Counted from the first letter of the stretch, positions 52,496-62,402 are shown. The stretch: 64,000 nt of DNA from Streptomyces alfalfae (GCF_004127445.1 NZ_QEXM01000010.1:1-64000); one strand, 5' to 3'. Notes: generated by a model not told the origin, from the letters alone. Made by a program: numbers and translations.

Positions 52496-55400
52496 TCAGC
52501 CCCTGCTGAACCGCAACGTCACCAGCTCGAACGGCCGCAGCCGCACCGCCACCGCGCCGCCGCTCAGCTCCGGGGCCGCGGTGTCGGCGAGCGGACGCTC
52601 CAAGAGGTCGGTCACGGAGACCGAGGCCGCGGTGAAGCCCGTCGTCAGCGTGGCCCTGGCCCGGCCCCCGTGCGCCTCGTGGAAGCGGACGACGACGTCA
52701 CCGCTGCCGTCGTCGGCGAGCTTGACCGCCGTGACGACCACCGCGTCGTTGTCGACGGTGACCAGCGGCGCCACCTCGGAGCCGCCGGTGAGGCAGCGCT
52801 CGGGCAGGTTGACCCGGTAGCCCTCGCGCACCGCGTCGCCGATCGCCGCACCCGGCGCCAGGGCGTGCCGGAAGCGGTGCACGCCCTGGTCGGTCTCGGG
52901 GTCGGGGAAGCGCGGGGCGCGCAGCAGCGAGACGCGGACGGTGGTGGTCGTCCCCGCGTCCTCGGCGCGGACGGTACGGGTCACGTCGTGGCCGTACGTC
53001 GAGTCGTTGACCAGGGCGACGCCCCAGCCCGGCTCCTCCACGTGCACGAAGCGATGGTTGCACGCCTCGAACTTGGCGGCCTCCCAGCTCGTGTTGGTGT
53101 GCGTGGCGCGGTAGAAGTGGCCGTACTGGGTCTCCGACGCGTAGCGCTCGGCGTGGATGTCCAGCGGGAAGGCGAGCTTGAGGAACTTCTCCGTCTCGTG
53201 CCAGTCGACCTCGGTGTCGATGTCGAGGCGCCGGCCGCCGGGCGCCAGGGTGAGCACCTGGGTGAGGCGCGAGTCGCCGAAGGTGCGCACCACCCGCACC
53301 GAGCCGCCCTCACCGGCCACCACCTCGTCGGCGTCCGTGAGGTCGGTGACGGTGTTGCGGTAGAACTCGTCGACGTCCCAGGCGTCCCACATGTTGGGGA
53401 AGTCGGCGTGGATCTGCGGCAGGTTCGCCGCCCCGCCGGGCGCGACGGTCTCCCGGTCGGCGACCAGGTCGTAGGCGGAGACGACCAGGCCCCGGCCGTC
53501 GATCTCCACCCGGAGCAGCCCGTTGTCCAGGACGAAGCCGCCCTGCGCGCGCGAGGCGATCGCGGTCCGGCCGTCGACGGTCACACGCCCCGCGCCGCCT
53601 GCGGGCACGCCGCCCCGGCTGTGCGGCGTGGCGTTGAAGACCAGCTCGGTGGTGCCCTCACCGGCGAGGGCGCGCTGCGCCCCGTCGATGATGCCGGTCA
53701 GCTCCTGTGCGAGCGCGGCGTAGGTCGCGCGGGCCTCGCGGTGCACCCAGGCGATGGACGAGCCGGGCAGGATGTCGTGGAACTGGTGGAGCAGCACCGT
53801 CTTCCAGATGCGGTCCAACTGCTCGTAGGGGTACGAGAACTCCTCGCACCGGACGGCGGCCGTCGCGGCCCACAGCTCCGCCTCGCGCAGCAGGTGCTCG
53901 CTGCGGCGGTTGCCCTGCTTGGTCCCGGCCTGGCTGGTGAGGGTGGCGCGGTGCAGTTCGAGGTAGAGCTCGCCGACCCAGACGGGGGCGTTGGGGTACT
54001 CGGCCTCGGCCTTCTCGAAGAACTCCGCAGGCGTCTCCCACCGAACCGTCGCCGAACCCTCCAGGTCCCGCATCCGCGCGGCCTTCGCGATCATCTCGCG
54101 GGTGGTGCCGCCGCCGCCGTCGCCCCAGCCGGTGGGCGCGAGGGAGTGCCGCGCCACGCCCTTGTCCTTGAAGTTCTTCGCGGCATGGGCGATCTCACTG
54201 CCCTTCATGGAGCAGTTGTAGGTGTCGACGGGCGGGAAGTGGGTGAAGATCCGGGTCCCGTCGATGCCCTCCCAGTTGAAGGTGTGGTGCGGGAAGCGGT
54301 TGGTCTGCGACCACGAGATCTTCTGTGTCAGCAGCCACTTGGAGCCGGCCGCCTTGATGATCTGCGGCAGGCCCGCGGCGAAGCCGAAGGTGTCGGGCAG
54401 CCACGCCTCGTCGTTCTCGACGCCGAACTCGTCGAGGAAGAACCGCTTGCCGTGGACGAACTGCCGGGCCATCGCCTCGGAGCCCGGCATGTTCGTGTCC
54501 GACTCCACCCACATGCCGCCCGCGGGCACGAAGCGCCCGTCGGCGACGGCCTTCTTGACCTTCGCCCACACCTCCGGGCGGTGCTCCTTGATCCACGCCC
54601 ACTGCTGGGCCTGGGACATGGCGAAGACGAAGTCGGGCTCGTCCTCGATGAGCGCGGTCATGTTGGACGTCGTACGCGCCACCTTGCGCACCGTCTCGCG
54701 CAGCGGCCACAGCCACGCGGAGTCGATGTGGGCGTGGCCGACGGCGCTGATGCGGTGCGCGGAGGGCTCGGCGGGGGTGCTGAGCACATCTTCGAGCGCG
54801 GCGCGCGCGGCGGCGGCCGAGCCGTTCACGTCCTGGAGGTCGACGGCGTCGAGCGCCCTGCCGACCGCGCGCACGATGGCGTAGCGCCGCCCGGAGTCCT
54901 CGGGCAGCTCCTGCATCAGCTCGCCGAGGACTTCGAGGTCGATGACGAGCTGCCACACCGTCTCGTCGAAGACGGCGAGGTCCATGCGCTCCAGCGTGTA
55001 CTGGGGTTCGCTGCCGGCGGTCTCCTTGTCGCCCAACCGCGTCGGCAGGAAGGGGTGGTAGTCGAGGATGACGGGGTTGGAGGCGGCCTCGATGTGCAGC
55101 CGCACCTCTTCGCCGCCCTCGGCCGGCGCGGCCACGCGCACCCACTGGTTGCGGGGGTTCAGCCCCTTCACCGGGGTGCCGTCGGGCCGGTACACCAGGC
55201 CCTCGCACTGGAAGCCCGGCATGTTCTCGTCGAAGCCGAGGTCGAGGATCGCCTCGACGGTCTTCCCCGCCCACTCCTTCGGCACGGTCCCGGTCACCCG
55301 GAACCAGCTGGTCCCCCAGGGCGCGCCCCACCGCTCCCCCACCCGGGTCGCCACCGGCTCGGCGGCGAGGCCCTCCGCCACGGGCACGGGTTCGCCGGGG

Positions 55401-55513
55401 GCGTTCCAGACGGCGACGTCGAGGGGGACGGAGGCGGGGTGGACGGCGGGCCTGATGCGCTCGTCGAGGACGCGCTTGAGGCGGGCTTCGACGAGGGTGC
55501 GGTCGTCATGCAT
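52496..55513 (-). CDS. Alpha-mannosidase, GH38
   Basis: Intact protein of 1005 residues. The GH38 domain (about 250-600) has AVGHAHIDSAWLWPLRETV, the metal-binding His-x-Asp near the start of the catalytic domain, and later SDTNMPGSEAMARQFVHGKRF. A large C-terminal beta region follows. GH38 enzymes cut alpha-mannosyl linkages of mannans and N-glycans with a zinc-bound Asp nucleophile. No signal peptide, so it acts on imported oligosaccharides. ATG 55513 has GGAGAACC upstream. It is the last gene of an operon with a GH-A hydrolase and a sugar ABC importer. Confidence 0.95.
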   Translation of the reverse strand: MHDDRTLVEARLKRVLDERIRPAVHPASVPLDVAVWNAPGEPVPVAEGLAAEPVATRVGERWGAPWGTSWFRVTGTVPKEWAGKTVEAILDLGFDENMPGFQCEGLVYRPDGTPVKGLNPRNQWVRVAAPAEGGEEVRLHIEAASNPVILDYHPFLPTRLGDKETAGSEPQYTLERMDLAVFDETVWQLVIDLEVLGELMQELPEDSGRRYAIVRAVGRALDAVDLQDVNGSAAAARAALEDVLSTPAEPSAHRISAVGHAHIDSAWLWPLRETVRKVARTTSNMTALIEDEPDFVFAMSQAQQWAWIKEHRPEVWAKVKKAVADGRFVPAGGMWVESDTNMPGSEAMARQFVHGKRFFLDEFGVENDEAWLPDTFGFAAGLPQIIKAAGSKWLLTQKISWSQTNRFPHHTFNWEGIDGTRIFTHFPPVDTYNCSMKGSEIAHAAKNFKDKGVARHSLAPTGWGDGGGGTTREMIAKAARMRDLEGSATVRWETPAEFFEKAEAEYPNAPVWVGELYLELHRATLTSQAGTKQGNRRSEHLLREAELWAATAAVRCEEFSYPYEQLDRIWKTVLLHQFHDILPGSSIAWVHREARATYAALAQELTGIIDGAQRALAGEGTTELVFNATPHSRGGVPAGGAGRVTVDGRTAIASRAQGGFVLDNGLLRVEIDGRGLVVSAYDLVADRETVAPGGAANLPQIHADFPNMWDAWDVDEFYRNTVTDLTDADEVVAGEGGSVRVVRTFGDSRLTQVLTLAPGGRRLDIDTEVDWHETEKFLKLAFPLDIHAERYASETQYGHFYRATHTNTSWEAAKFEACNHRFVHVEEPGWGVALVNDSTYGHDVTRTVRAEDAGTTTTVRVSLLRAPRFPDPETDQGVHRFRHALAPGAAIGDAVREGYRVNLPERCLTGGSEVAPLVTVDNDAVVVTAVKLADDGSGDVVVRFHEAHGGRARATLTTGFTAASVSVTDLLERPLADTAAPELSGGAVAVRLRPFELVTLRFSRG

Positions 55514-55601
55514 GAGGGTTCTCCTGGGGGCGTGGCAGGGTCGGGCCTGTCCGGTGGTCGAGGACGAGCGCGAAAGCGCGGTCTACGGGGGTCGTGCCGG
55601 C

Positions 55602-56867
55602 CTAGCGGACCTCCTCCGGACGAACGACGGACGTGATGCCCCGCGCGGCGAGGTACCCGGTGTCCGCCACGCGTCCGGCAAGGACCACCGCGGGCCGCAC
55701 GCCGTCCGCCACCAGGCGAGCGAACGCCTCGAACACCGCTCCCCCGGGCGCGCACGCGGACCGCCGCTCCACGGCGTCGTCCGCGACGACCGCGGTGGTC
55801 CGGGGCGCCGGATCGTGCGTTCGGCCCCGCCACTCCTTGGCGACGCGGGCGATGGCGGAGCCCGCGGGCTTGACCCGCCCGTCGTTGGTCAGCAGCCCGA
55901 GGCTGTACTCCAGTTCGGGGAAGTCCGCGAGGTCGCGCGACACGTCGTGGGAGCACCACCACGTCACGCCCCACAGGTCCTGGCAGTCGAGTGCTGCGGC
56001 GATCGTCTCCTCGGTGAAGGCGGCGGCGTGCTCGGCGGGGATCAGCGGGGCGGGGGCGCCGACCTCCTGGAGCCAGACGGGGCGGCGCGGGTCGTCCGCC
56101 CAGGCCTTGGACAGCTCGATCAGGTACGCCGCGTGCGTGCGGGTGGCCGCGCCCGTGCGGCCGTGCCGCTGTGCCGTGCCGTTGAACACCCAGGAGTGCA
56201 CGGCGGTGACCGCGCCGAGCCGGGCGGCCTGCGCGGGCGTGAAGGGCTGGTCGTCCTGGTACCAGGCGGCGTCGTACTCGGCGTGCAGATGCAGCTTGCC
56301 GGGGGCGCCCTCCTCGCAGGCGGCGAGGACGGTGCGCAGCCAGGCGTCGGCCTGCTCCGGGGTGATGCGGTCGGGGTCGGGGTGGGGCCCGGCGGAGAAC
56401 TGGTTGACCTCGTTGCCGATGGTCATGCCGATGAAGTTGGGCCGGTCGGCGAGCGCGGCGGCGAGCGTCCGCAGGTACGCGGCCTGCCCCGCCACCACGT
56501 CGGGGTCGGTGAAGATGTTCCGCCGGTGCCAGGTCTGCGTCCACGCGGGCAGGAAGTCGAAGCTGGACAGGTGTCCCTGGAGGCCGTCGACGTTGACGTC
56601 GAGACCGCGCTCGGCGGCGGCGTCGGCGAGCCGGACGAGCTGCTCGACGGCGCGCGGGCGGATCAGGGTGCGGTTGGGCTGGAAGTACGGCCAGATCGGG
56701 AAGACCCGCACGTGGTCGAGGCCGAGGGCGGCCACCGCGTCGAGGTCGGCGCGCACGGCGTCGATGTCGAAGTCGAGCCAGTGGTGGAACCACCCCTGGG
56801 AGGGCGTGTAGTTGGCGCCGAATCGCGGCGTCCTTGCAGGGGGTGCGGAAGGCGGTGCGGAAGGCAA
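55602..56867 (-). CDS. Clan GH-A glycoside hydrolase (GH5/beta-mannosidase-like)
   Basis: Protein of about 421 residues with an (alpha/beta)8 barrel. The acid/base Glu is in MTIGNEVNQFSAG and the nucleophile Glu probably in WLQEVGAP, the clan GH-A pattern. Start region FGANYTPSQGWFHHW. The GH family number cannot be fixed by eye; GH5 is the closest guess. TTG 56867 has AGGA 6 nt upstream and is preferred; GTG 56957 would overlap the permease gene and add a Pro-rich leader. It lies between the permease genes and the alpha-mannosidase and probably acts on the same glycan. Confidence 0.78.
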   Translation of the reverse strand: MPSAPPSAPPARTPRFGANYTPSQGWFHHWLDFDIDAVRADLDAVAALGLDHVRVFPIWPYFQPNRTLIRPRAVEQLVRLADAAAERGLDVNVDGLQGHLSSFDFLPAWTQTWHRRNIFTDPDVVAGQAAYLRTLAAALADRPNFIGMTIGNEVNQFSAGPHPDPDRITPEQADAWLRTVLAACEEGAPGKLHLHAEYDAAWYQDDQPFTPAQAARLGAVTAVHSWVFNGTAQRHGRTGAATRTHAAYLIELSKAWADDPRRPVWLQEVGAPAPLIPAEHAAAFTEETIAAALDCQDLWGVTWWCSHDVSRDLADFPELEYSLGLLTNDGRVKPAGSAIARVAKEWRGRTHDPAPRTTAVVADDAVERRSACAPGGAVFEAFARLVADGVRPAVVLAGRVADTGYLAARGITSVVRPEEVR

Positions 56868-56928
56868 GGCGAGTCCTGGTTTTGGGGGGGGAGGTGTGGC
56901 GTGGGGCGGCCCCGGCGAGCGGCGGCGG

Positions 56929-57852
56929 TCAGCCCTTGACGGCGCCCTCGCCGACACCGCGGAAGAAGTACCGCTGGAGGCAGGCGAAGAGCACGATCAG
57001 CGGAAGCACGGCGATGACCGTGCCCGCGGCGACGAGGCGTTCGTCGTTGGCGAAGGTGCCGTGGAGGTAGTTCAGGCCGATGGTGAGCGTGAACCGCTCC
57101 GGGTCGCTGAGCACGATCAGCGGCCAGAGGAAGTCGTCCCAGGCGCCCATGAAGGCGAAGATGGCGACGACCGCGAGGGTGCCCTTGACGGCGGGCAGCG
57201 AGATCCGCAGGAACCGCTGCCAGACGTTCGCGCCGTCCACGAAGGCGGCTTCCTCGATCTCGTAGGGCACGTTGAGGAAGGCGTTGCGCATCAGCAGGAC
57301 GTTGAGCGCGGAGACGCAGCCGGGCAGCAGCACCCCGATGAGGGTGTTGTTCAGGCCCAGCTCCCGCATGGTCGTGAACTGGGCGATGATGATGCCCTCG
57401 ACGGGCACCAGCATGGCCAGGACGAAGACGACGGTGGCCGCCTTGCGGCCGCGGTAGCGCAGCCGCGCCAGGGCGTAGCCGGCGAGGGTGGCGCCGACGC
57501 AGTTGGTGACGACGTTGGCGGCGGCGACCTTCAGCGAGTTGAGCGCGTAGTCCCACACGGGGATGGTGTCGGCGACCCGCTCGTAGTTGTGGAAGGTCGG
57601 GTCGGAGGGCAGGAACGTGGGCGGTGAGCTGAAGATGTCCTCGTGCGGGCCCTTCAGCGAGGTGGAGAGCTGCCAGAGGAAGGGGCCGATCATCAGGGCG
57701 AGGACGGCGAGCAGCAGCCCGTAGCGCAGGACGATCTCCCATACGGGCATCCGGCGGCCGTTCTCGTCGGTGATGCGCCGGCGGCGGGGCTTCGGCGCGG
57801 GACGCGCCCCGCGTCCGGCGGCCGTCGCGGGGATCTTCTCGGTGGTGCTCAC
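56929..57852 (-). CDS. Sugar ABC transporter permease, MalG type
   Basis: Membrane protein of 307 residues with six helices and the EAA loop (EIEEAAFVDGANVWQRFLRISLP) that contacts the ATPase. GTG 57852 overlaps the stop of the upstream permease gene (GTGA) and has AAGGAGG 5 nt upstream. Partner of the MalF-type permease and the binding protein. No ATPase gene is nearby; a shared MsiK-like ATPase is usual in Streptomyces. Confidence 0.93.
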   Translation of the reverse strand: MSTTEKIPATAAGRGARPAPKPRRRRITDENGRRMPVWEIVLRYGLLLAVLALMIGPFLWQLSTSLKGPHEDIFSSPPTFLPSDPTFHNYERVADTIPVWDYALNSLKVAAANVVTNCVGATLAGYALARLRYRGRKAATVVFVLAMLVPVEGIIIAQFTTMRELGLNNTLIGVLLPGCVSALNVLLMRNAFLNVPYEIEEAAFVDGANVWQRFLRISLPAVKGTLAVVAIFAFMGAWDDFLWPLIVLSDPERFTLTIGLNYLHGTFANDERLVAAGTVIAVLPLIVLFACLQRYFFRGVGEGAVKG

Positions 57853-58814
57853 GCGTCCTCCTTCCGGTCGGCCCGCAGCACGAGCAGCATGAGCGTGACG
57901 GTGACGACGAAGACGACGACCGAGATGGCCGAGGCGTAGCCGACGCGTCCGGTCAGTCCGGTGCCGACGCGCTGCACCAGCATCACCAGCGTGGTGTCCT
58001 CGCCCGCGGGCCCGCCGGTGGGGCCCGCCATCAGATAGACCTCGGAGAACACCTTGAAGGCGGCGACCGAGGAGAGCGCGCCCACGAGGACCATGGTGGA
58101 GCGCACGGCGGGCACGGTGACGGTGAGGAAGCGGCGCACCGCTCCCGCCCCGTCGACCGCCGCCGCCTCGTGCAGTTCGCGCGGCACGTTGGCCAGCGCC
58201 GCCAGGTAAATGATCATGTAGTAGCCGAGGCCCTTCCAGACCGTGACGGCCATGGCGCTGAACAGCAGGAGCCACTGGTCGCTGAGGAAGCCGACCTTGC
58301 CGGCGCCCACCGCTTCGAGGACGGCGTTGACCAGGCCGCGCTCGTCCAGCATCCACACCCAGATCAGTCCGACGACGACGATCGAGGCGACCACGGGGGT
58401 GTAGAAGGCGGACCGGAAGAAGGTGATGCCGGGGATGTGCTTCTGGACGAGCATGGCGAGCAGCAGGGGCAGCAGCACCAGCGCGGGGACGACCACGAGG
58501 ACGTACAGCGTGCTGTTGCGCAGCCCGATCCAGAACATGTCGTCGTGCAGCAGCTCCGAGAAGTTGGCGAGGCCCACGTACTCGCCGGGCATCAGCGTCC
58601 GCTTGTCGGTGAAGGCGTTGTTGAGGGTGCTGAGGAACGGATAGAGGATGAAGACGGCGACGATCACCAGCCCGGGGGCGGCGAACAGCCAGGGGCTGGT
58701 GGGCAGTTGTCGCCGGATCCTGGCGGGCCCGCGGGGCGCGGGCCCGTCGCCCCGCCCCGCGGCGACGCGGCTCGCGTCCGTGATCGGGGCCTCGGTGGCA
58801 GTACGCGTCTTCAT
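57849..58814 (-). CDS. Sugar ABC transporter permease, MalF type
   Basis: Membrane protein of 321 residues with six helices and EAA loop (ELHEAAAVDGAGAVRRFLTVTVP). N-terminal about 35 residues are soluble. ATG 58814 lies 41 nt after the binding-protein gene. Overlaps the MalG-type gene by 4 nt, so the two are coupled. Confidence 0.93.
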   Translation of the reverse strand: MKTRTATEAPITDASRVAAGRGDGPAPRGPARIRRQLPTSPWLFAAPGLVIVAVFILYPFLSTLNNAFTDKRTLMPGEYVGLANFSELLHDDMFWIGLRNSTLYVLVVVPALVLLPLLLAMLVQKHIPGITFFRSAFYTPVVASIVVVGLIWVWMLDERGLVNAVLEAVGAGKVGFLSDQWLLLFSAMAVTVWKGLGYYMIIYLAALANVPRELHEAAAVDGAGAVRRFLTVTVPAVRSTMVLVGALSSVAAFKVFSEVYLMAGPTGGPAGEDTTLVMLVQRVGTGLTGRVGYASAISVVVFVVTVTLMLLVLRADRKEDA

Positions 58815-58855
58815 TGCTGACGTTCCCTGGTCGTGGCTGGGCACGGTGGTGCCGC

Positions 58856-60154
58856 TCAGCTCTGCCGCAGCAGCCGGTCGCAGCTCTTGACAGCGTTGTC
58901 AAGAGCTTCCTCGGGGCTTTCCTTGCCCTGGAGCGCCTTGGCGACGGAGTTGCGCAGCTCGACCTTCATCTGCTCGCTGAAGAGCACGGGCGTGTAGTTG
59001 ACCGCGGTCTTGACGGACTTGGCGGCGGCCACCCGTACGCGGGTCTCCTCCTTGCCGTCCTGCTTCGTGAAGTACGGGTCGTCCAGGGAGCCCTTGGTGC
59101 TGGGGAAGATCGCGACCTGCTTGGCGAATGCCATCTGGCGCTGCGCGTCCGTGACGAAGTGCGCGAAGGCGACGGCGGCCGGCGTCTGCTTGGTGCGGGC
59201 GTTCACCATCACGCCCATCACGTACATGTTGTCCTTGCCGGTGCTGCTGATCTGCGGGGTGATCCCGATGTTCTTGTACAGCTTCGGCGCGTCCTTCTTG
59301 AACTTCTCCAGGTCGAGCGCGCTGCCGGGGTTCATCGCGACGGCCTCGGTGAGGAACTTCTTGCCCGTCGACTCCGGCGTCGCGGTCAGCGCCTGCCCGT
59401 CGAGCGCCTTGGCGTCGTACAGCTTCTTGTACTTCGTCAGGAGCTCGACGCCCTTGGCGTCGTTGAAGGTGAAGCCGGTGCCCTCCTTGTTCATCAGCGG
59501 GACGCCGTAGCGTCCGAAGTCCTCGATGGTGGGGACGTTGGCGAGCGTGGCGATCTTGCCGTCGCTCTTCTCCGCGAGCTGGAGCGCCTGGTCGAAGAGC
59601 TGGTCGTAGGTCTTCGGGGGCGTGTTCTCGTCGAGGCCCGCGTCCTTGAAGAGGCGCTTGTTGTAGAACAGCGGCCCGGTGTTCAGGTACCAGGGGAAGG
59701 CGTACGTGCCCTCCGTGCCCGGTATCTGGTGGCTCTTCCAGGCGCCGGGGAGGTACTCCTTCTCGTACTTCCCCGCGGCCTTGTCGAGGTCGAGCGCGAG
59801 GCCCGCCTTGGCCAGCGGGGCGACGAGGTCGGGCGAGACGTTCACGACGTCGGGCAGCGTGCCCGCGGCGGCGTCGGCGCTGATCTTGTCGGCGTAGCCC
59901 TCGCCGGGCTGGTCGACCCACTTCACCTCGGTGCCGGGGTACTTCTTCTCGAAGTCGGCGACCAGGCCCTCGAAGTAATCCTTGAAGTTGGCCTTCAGGT
60001 TCCAGGTCTGGAAGGTGATCTTGCCTTCGATCTTCCCCGAGGCGTCGGTCGACCCGCCGCCGTCGCCTCCGTCGCCACAGGCGCTCAGCGGCAGCAGGAC
60101 AGCGAGGACGGCGCCCGCGGCGACCGCTCTGCGAGGGATACGGGAGATACGCAC
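58856..60154 (-). CDS. Sugar ABC transporter substrate-binding lipoprotein
   Basis: Protein of 432 residues with a signal peptide ending in lipobox LSAC and a type 1 binding-protein fold (KITFQTWNLK, ADAAAGTLPDVVNVSPDLV, TYAFPWYLNTGPLFYNKRLFKDAG). It captures an oligosaccharide, probably a mannoside judging from the hydrolases encoded behind the permeases. GTG 60154 is the start. First gene of the operon, divergent from the LacI gene. Confidence 0.93.
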   Translation of the reverse strand: MRISRIPRRAVAAGAVLAVLLPLSACGDGGDGGGSTDASGKIEGKITFQTWNLKANFKDYFEGLVADFEKKYPGTEVKWVDQPGEGYADKISADAAAGTLPDVVNVSPDLVAPLAKAGLALDLDKAAGKYEKEYLPGAWKSHQIPGTEGTYAFPWYLNTGPLFYNKRLFKDAGLDENTPPKTYDQLFDQALQLAEKSDGKIATLANVPTIEDFGRYGVPLMNKEGTGFTFNDAKGVELLTKYKKLYDAKALDGQALTATPESTGKKFLTEAVAMNPGSALDLEKFKKDAPKLYKNIGITPQISSTGKDNMYVMGVMVNARTKQTPAAVAFAHFVTDAQRQMAFAKQVAIFPSTKGSLDDPYFTKQDGKEETRVRVAAAKSVKTAVNYTPVLFSEQMKVELRNSVAKALQGKESPEEALDNAVKSCDRLLRQS

Positions 60155-60357
60155 GGTGAAACGGCTCCTTTGCTCGGCCCAGCGTGAGACGGCGGTGACT
60201 GCGGCCGTCAGAGCCGGGCCACTTTCGCCGAGGCTGACCCTGCATCGCGCGGTGGCGCAAAGTCAATGGATTGGGGCAAGAAAAATTCCACTTCGCCGCC
60301 ACGTCCCGTCAACCGGGCAGGTCAGAAGCGCGTGTTGAAGACCTTGCGGCAATCGAC

Positions 60358-60393
60358 TAATGCGCTTTAGAGTCACTGCGCTCAAGCGCATTA
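60358..60393. promoter_or_regulatory. LacI-type operator between binding-protein and LacI genes
   Basis: TAATGCGCTT (60358-60367) and AAGCGCATTA (60384-60393) form perfect 10-bp arms. The right part also contains TGCGCT-CA-AGCGCA, the usual 14-bp LacI-family operator shape. It lies 30-65 nt before the LacI start and is the likely target of that protein for both genes. Confidence 0.75.
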
Positions 60394-60422
60394 GTGCGCG
60401 GGCATCAGGAAAGGGGCAACGG

Positions 60423-61472
60423 GTGCAAGGCAAGCGGTCACCTGCGCGCAGGCCGACCATGAAGGACATCGCGCGCCGCGCGGGGGTGTCCGAGAGCGCC
60501 GTCTCCTTCGCGCTCAACGACCGGCCGGGCGTCTCCGACATCACCAGGGACCGCGTCCGCAGGGTCGCCGAACAGCTGGGCTGGCGGCCGAGCACCGCCG
60601 CGCGCGCCCTGTCCGGCGAGGGCTCGGCGACGGTGGGCCTGGTGGTGGCACGCCCGGCGGCGACGCTGGGCGTCGACTCGTTCTTCCTCCAGCTCATCTC
60701 GGGCATCCAGGAGGTGCTCGCCGAGCGGCACCTGGGCCTGCTGTTCCAGGTGGTGGAGGACGTGACCGCCGAGTGCGCGGTCTACCGGCGCTGGTGGGCC
60801 GAGCACCGGGTGGACGGCGTCCTGGTGGTGGACCCGCGCACCGACGACCCGCGGCCCGCCCTCCTGCACGAGCTGGGCCTGCCCGCGGTGGTCACGGGCG
60901 GCGTGCCGGAACCGGACGCCAAGCACCCCTCGCTCTCCACGGTGTGGGCGGACGACGCGGGCGCGATGGCGTCGGTCGTGGGCCATCTGCACGCGCTCGG
61001 GCACCGCCGCATCGTGCATATCGCCGGTCTCGAAGGCCTCGCGCACACCGAGCGCCGCATGCGCACCCTGCGCGCCGAGGCGGAGAGCCGCGGCCTGTCG
61101 GGGGTGCGCTCGGTGACCACCGACTACTCCGACGCGGAGGGCGACGCCGTGACCCGGCGGGTGCTCACGTCCGCCGAACCGCCGACCGCCCTCGTCTACG
61201 ACAACGACGTCATGGCGGTGGCGGGCGTCGCCGCCGCGTCCGCCCTCGGCTTCGGCGTGCCCACGGACGTGTCGGTGGTGGCCTGGGAGGACTCGGCGCT
61301 CTGCCGCATGGTGCGCCCCTGGCTCACCGCGCTCTCCCGGGACACGGTGGCGTTCGGCCGCACCGCCGCCCGCGAACTGCTCGCCCTGCTGGACGACGGG
61401 CCCGCGGCGACGGTGCAGGTGCCGCTGCCGCGGCTCATCGAGCGGGAGAGCACGGGGCCCGTGCGGCGGTAG
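60423..61472 (+). CDS. LacI-family repressor of the mannoside operon
   Basis: Protein of 349 residues. The N-terminal helix-turn-helix (MKDIARRAGVSESAVSFALNDRPGVSDITRDRV region) and hinge (STAARALSGEG) precede a periplasmic-binding-like sensor domain. GTG 60423 has AAAGGGG 6 nt upstream. Its divergent place and the operator in the gap make it the regulator of the sugar uptake and hydrolase operon; the inducer is unknown. Confidence 0.92.
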   Translation: MQGKRSPARRPTMKDIARRAGVSESAVSFALNDRPGVSDITRDRVRRVAEQLGWRPSTAARALSGEGSATVGLVVARPAATLGVDSFFLQLISGIQEVLAERHLGLLFQVVEDVTAECAVYRRWWAEHRVDGVLVVDPRTDDPRPALLHELGLPAVVTGGVPEPDAKHPSLSTVWADDAGAMASVVGHLHALGHRRIVHIAGLEGLAHTERRMRTLRAEAESRGLSGVRSVTTDYSDAEGDAVTRRVLTSAEPPTALVYDNDVMAVAGVAAASALGFGVPTDVSVVAWEDSALCRMVRPWLTALSRDTVAFGRTAARELLALLDDGPAATVQVPLPRLIERESTGPVRR

Positions 61473-61484
61473 CGGCGACGCGCA

Positions 61485-62402
61485 CTACTCCCCCGTGCCG
61501 GCGGGCGGCCCCGGCGGCCACGGCAGCCGCGCGAGGATCGGCAGCAGCGCCTCCTCCTCGAAGTCGAGGTGCCGGGTCAGCTCCGCGGACATCCGCGCCA
61601 GTTCGGTGCGGAAGGCCTCGGGGTCGGCGTCGCCGATGCCGGCGAGGAGCGCGACGAGACCGCCCTGGACACGGGCCACCTCCCGGTGCTCCTCCGCGAG
61701 CCGCTCGAAGGTGTCGCGCAGTTCGGGGTGGTGGCCCGCCATCACGGGGAACAGATGCGCGTCCTCGCTGGTGTGGTGGAACGCGAGGGCGTCGCAGAAG
61801 GCCAGGCAGTGCTGCCGGATCCGCAGCCCGAGGCCCGGCACGGGAGGCGCCTCGGGGCCCTGGTGCGCGGCGAGCGCGGCGAAGTACGCGTCGGTCTCAT
61901 CCCGCACGTGCCGCAGCTGGCCGCGCAGCCAGAGGTGCACCTGCGTCATCTTCTCGGCGAAGTTTCCCGCCTCGGTGGGGATGCCGGCCTCGTGGGCGGG
62001 CCGCTCCAGGGCGACGACCGGCAGGAGCCTCGTGGTGCGCTCCTGGTAGTCGGCGTAGCCGGGCTCGGCGGCCACCACCCGCTCGAAGAGCAGGTCGCGG
62101 CGCTCCCCCTCGGCGGGGACGGCGACCGCCTGGAACTCCTCGACGCCCAGTTCGACGCGCACCGAGGGGTGGGCGAGGACGTTGTGGTACCAGTCGGGGT
62201 GGCGCGGGGCTCCGAGGTTGGACCCGACGATCAGCAGCAGGTCACCGTCGCGCACGAAGCCGAGCGGGGTGGTGTGCTCCTTGCCGGACTTCGCGCCGGT
62301 GGTGGTCAGCAGGAGGAGTTCGACGCCCTCGAAGGGGCCGCCGACCTTGCCGCCGTTGGCGCGGAACTCCTCGACGACGGACTGGTTGAAGGGTGTGGGC
62401 AT
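61485..62402 (-). CDS. Fusion of F420-type nitroreductase (DDN family) and hemerythrin domain
   Basis: Protein of 305 residues. Residues 1-130 match the deazaflavin-dependent nitroreductase family (ANGGKVGGPFEGVELLLLTTTGAKSG, HPDWYHNVLAHPSVRVELG). Residues about 165-295 form a hemerythrin-like four-helix bundle with metal-type His and Glu positions (HHTSEDAHLFPVM, EEHREVARV, HLDFEEEALLPIL). The join suggests F420H2 or flavin redox chemistry tied to O2 or NO sensing by a di-iron site. It is convergent with lacI, 12 nt apart. Confidence 0.88.
   Translation of the reverse strand: MPTPFNQSVVEEFRANGGKVGGPFEGVELLLLTTTGAKSGKEHTTPLGFVRDGDLLLIVGSNLGAPRHPDWYHNVLAHPSVRVELGVEEFQAVAVPAEGERRDLLFERVVAAEPGYADYQERTTRLLPVVALERPAHEAGIPTEAGNFAEKMTQVHLWLRGQLRHVRDETDAYFAALAAHQGPEAPPVPGLGLRIRQHCLAFCDALAFHHTSEDAHLFPVMAGHHPELRDTFERLAEEHREVARVQGGLVALLAGIGDADPEAFRTELARMSAELTRHLDFEEEALLPILARLPWPPGPPAGTGE

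Noticed and set aside
55068..56939. Long plus-strand frame across the mannosidase and GH-A hydrolase genes
   Set aside because: Antisense to two clear glycoside hydrolases and without any motif.
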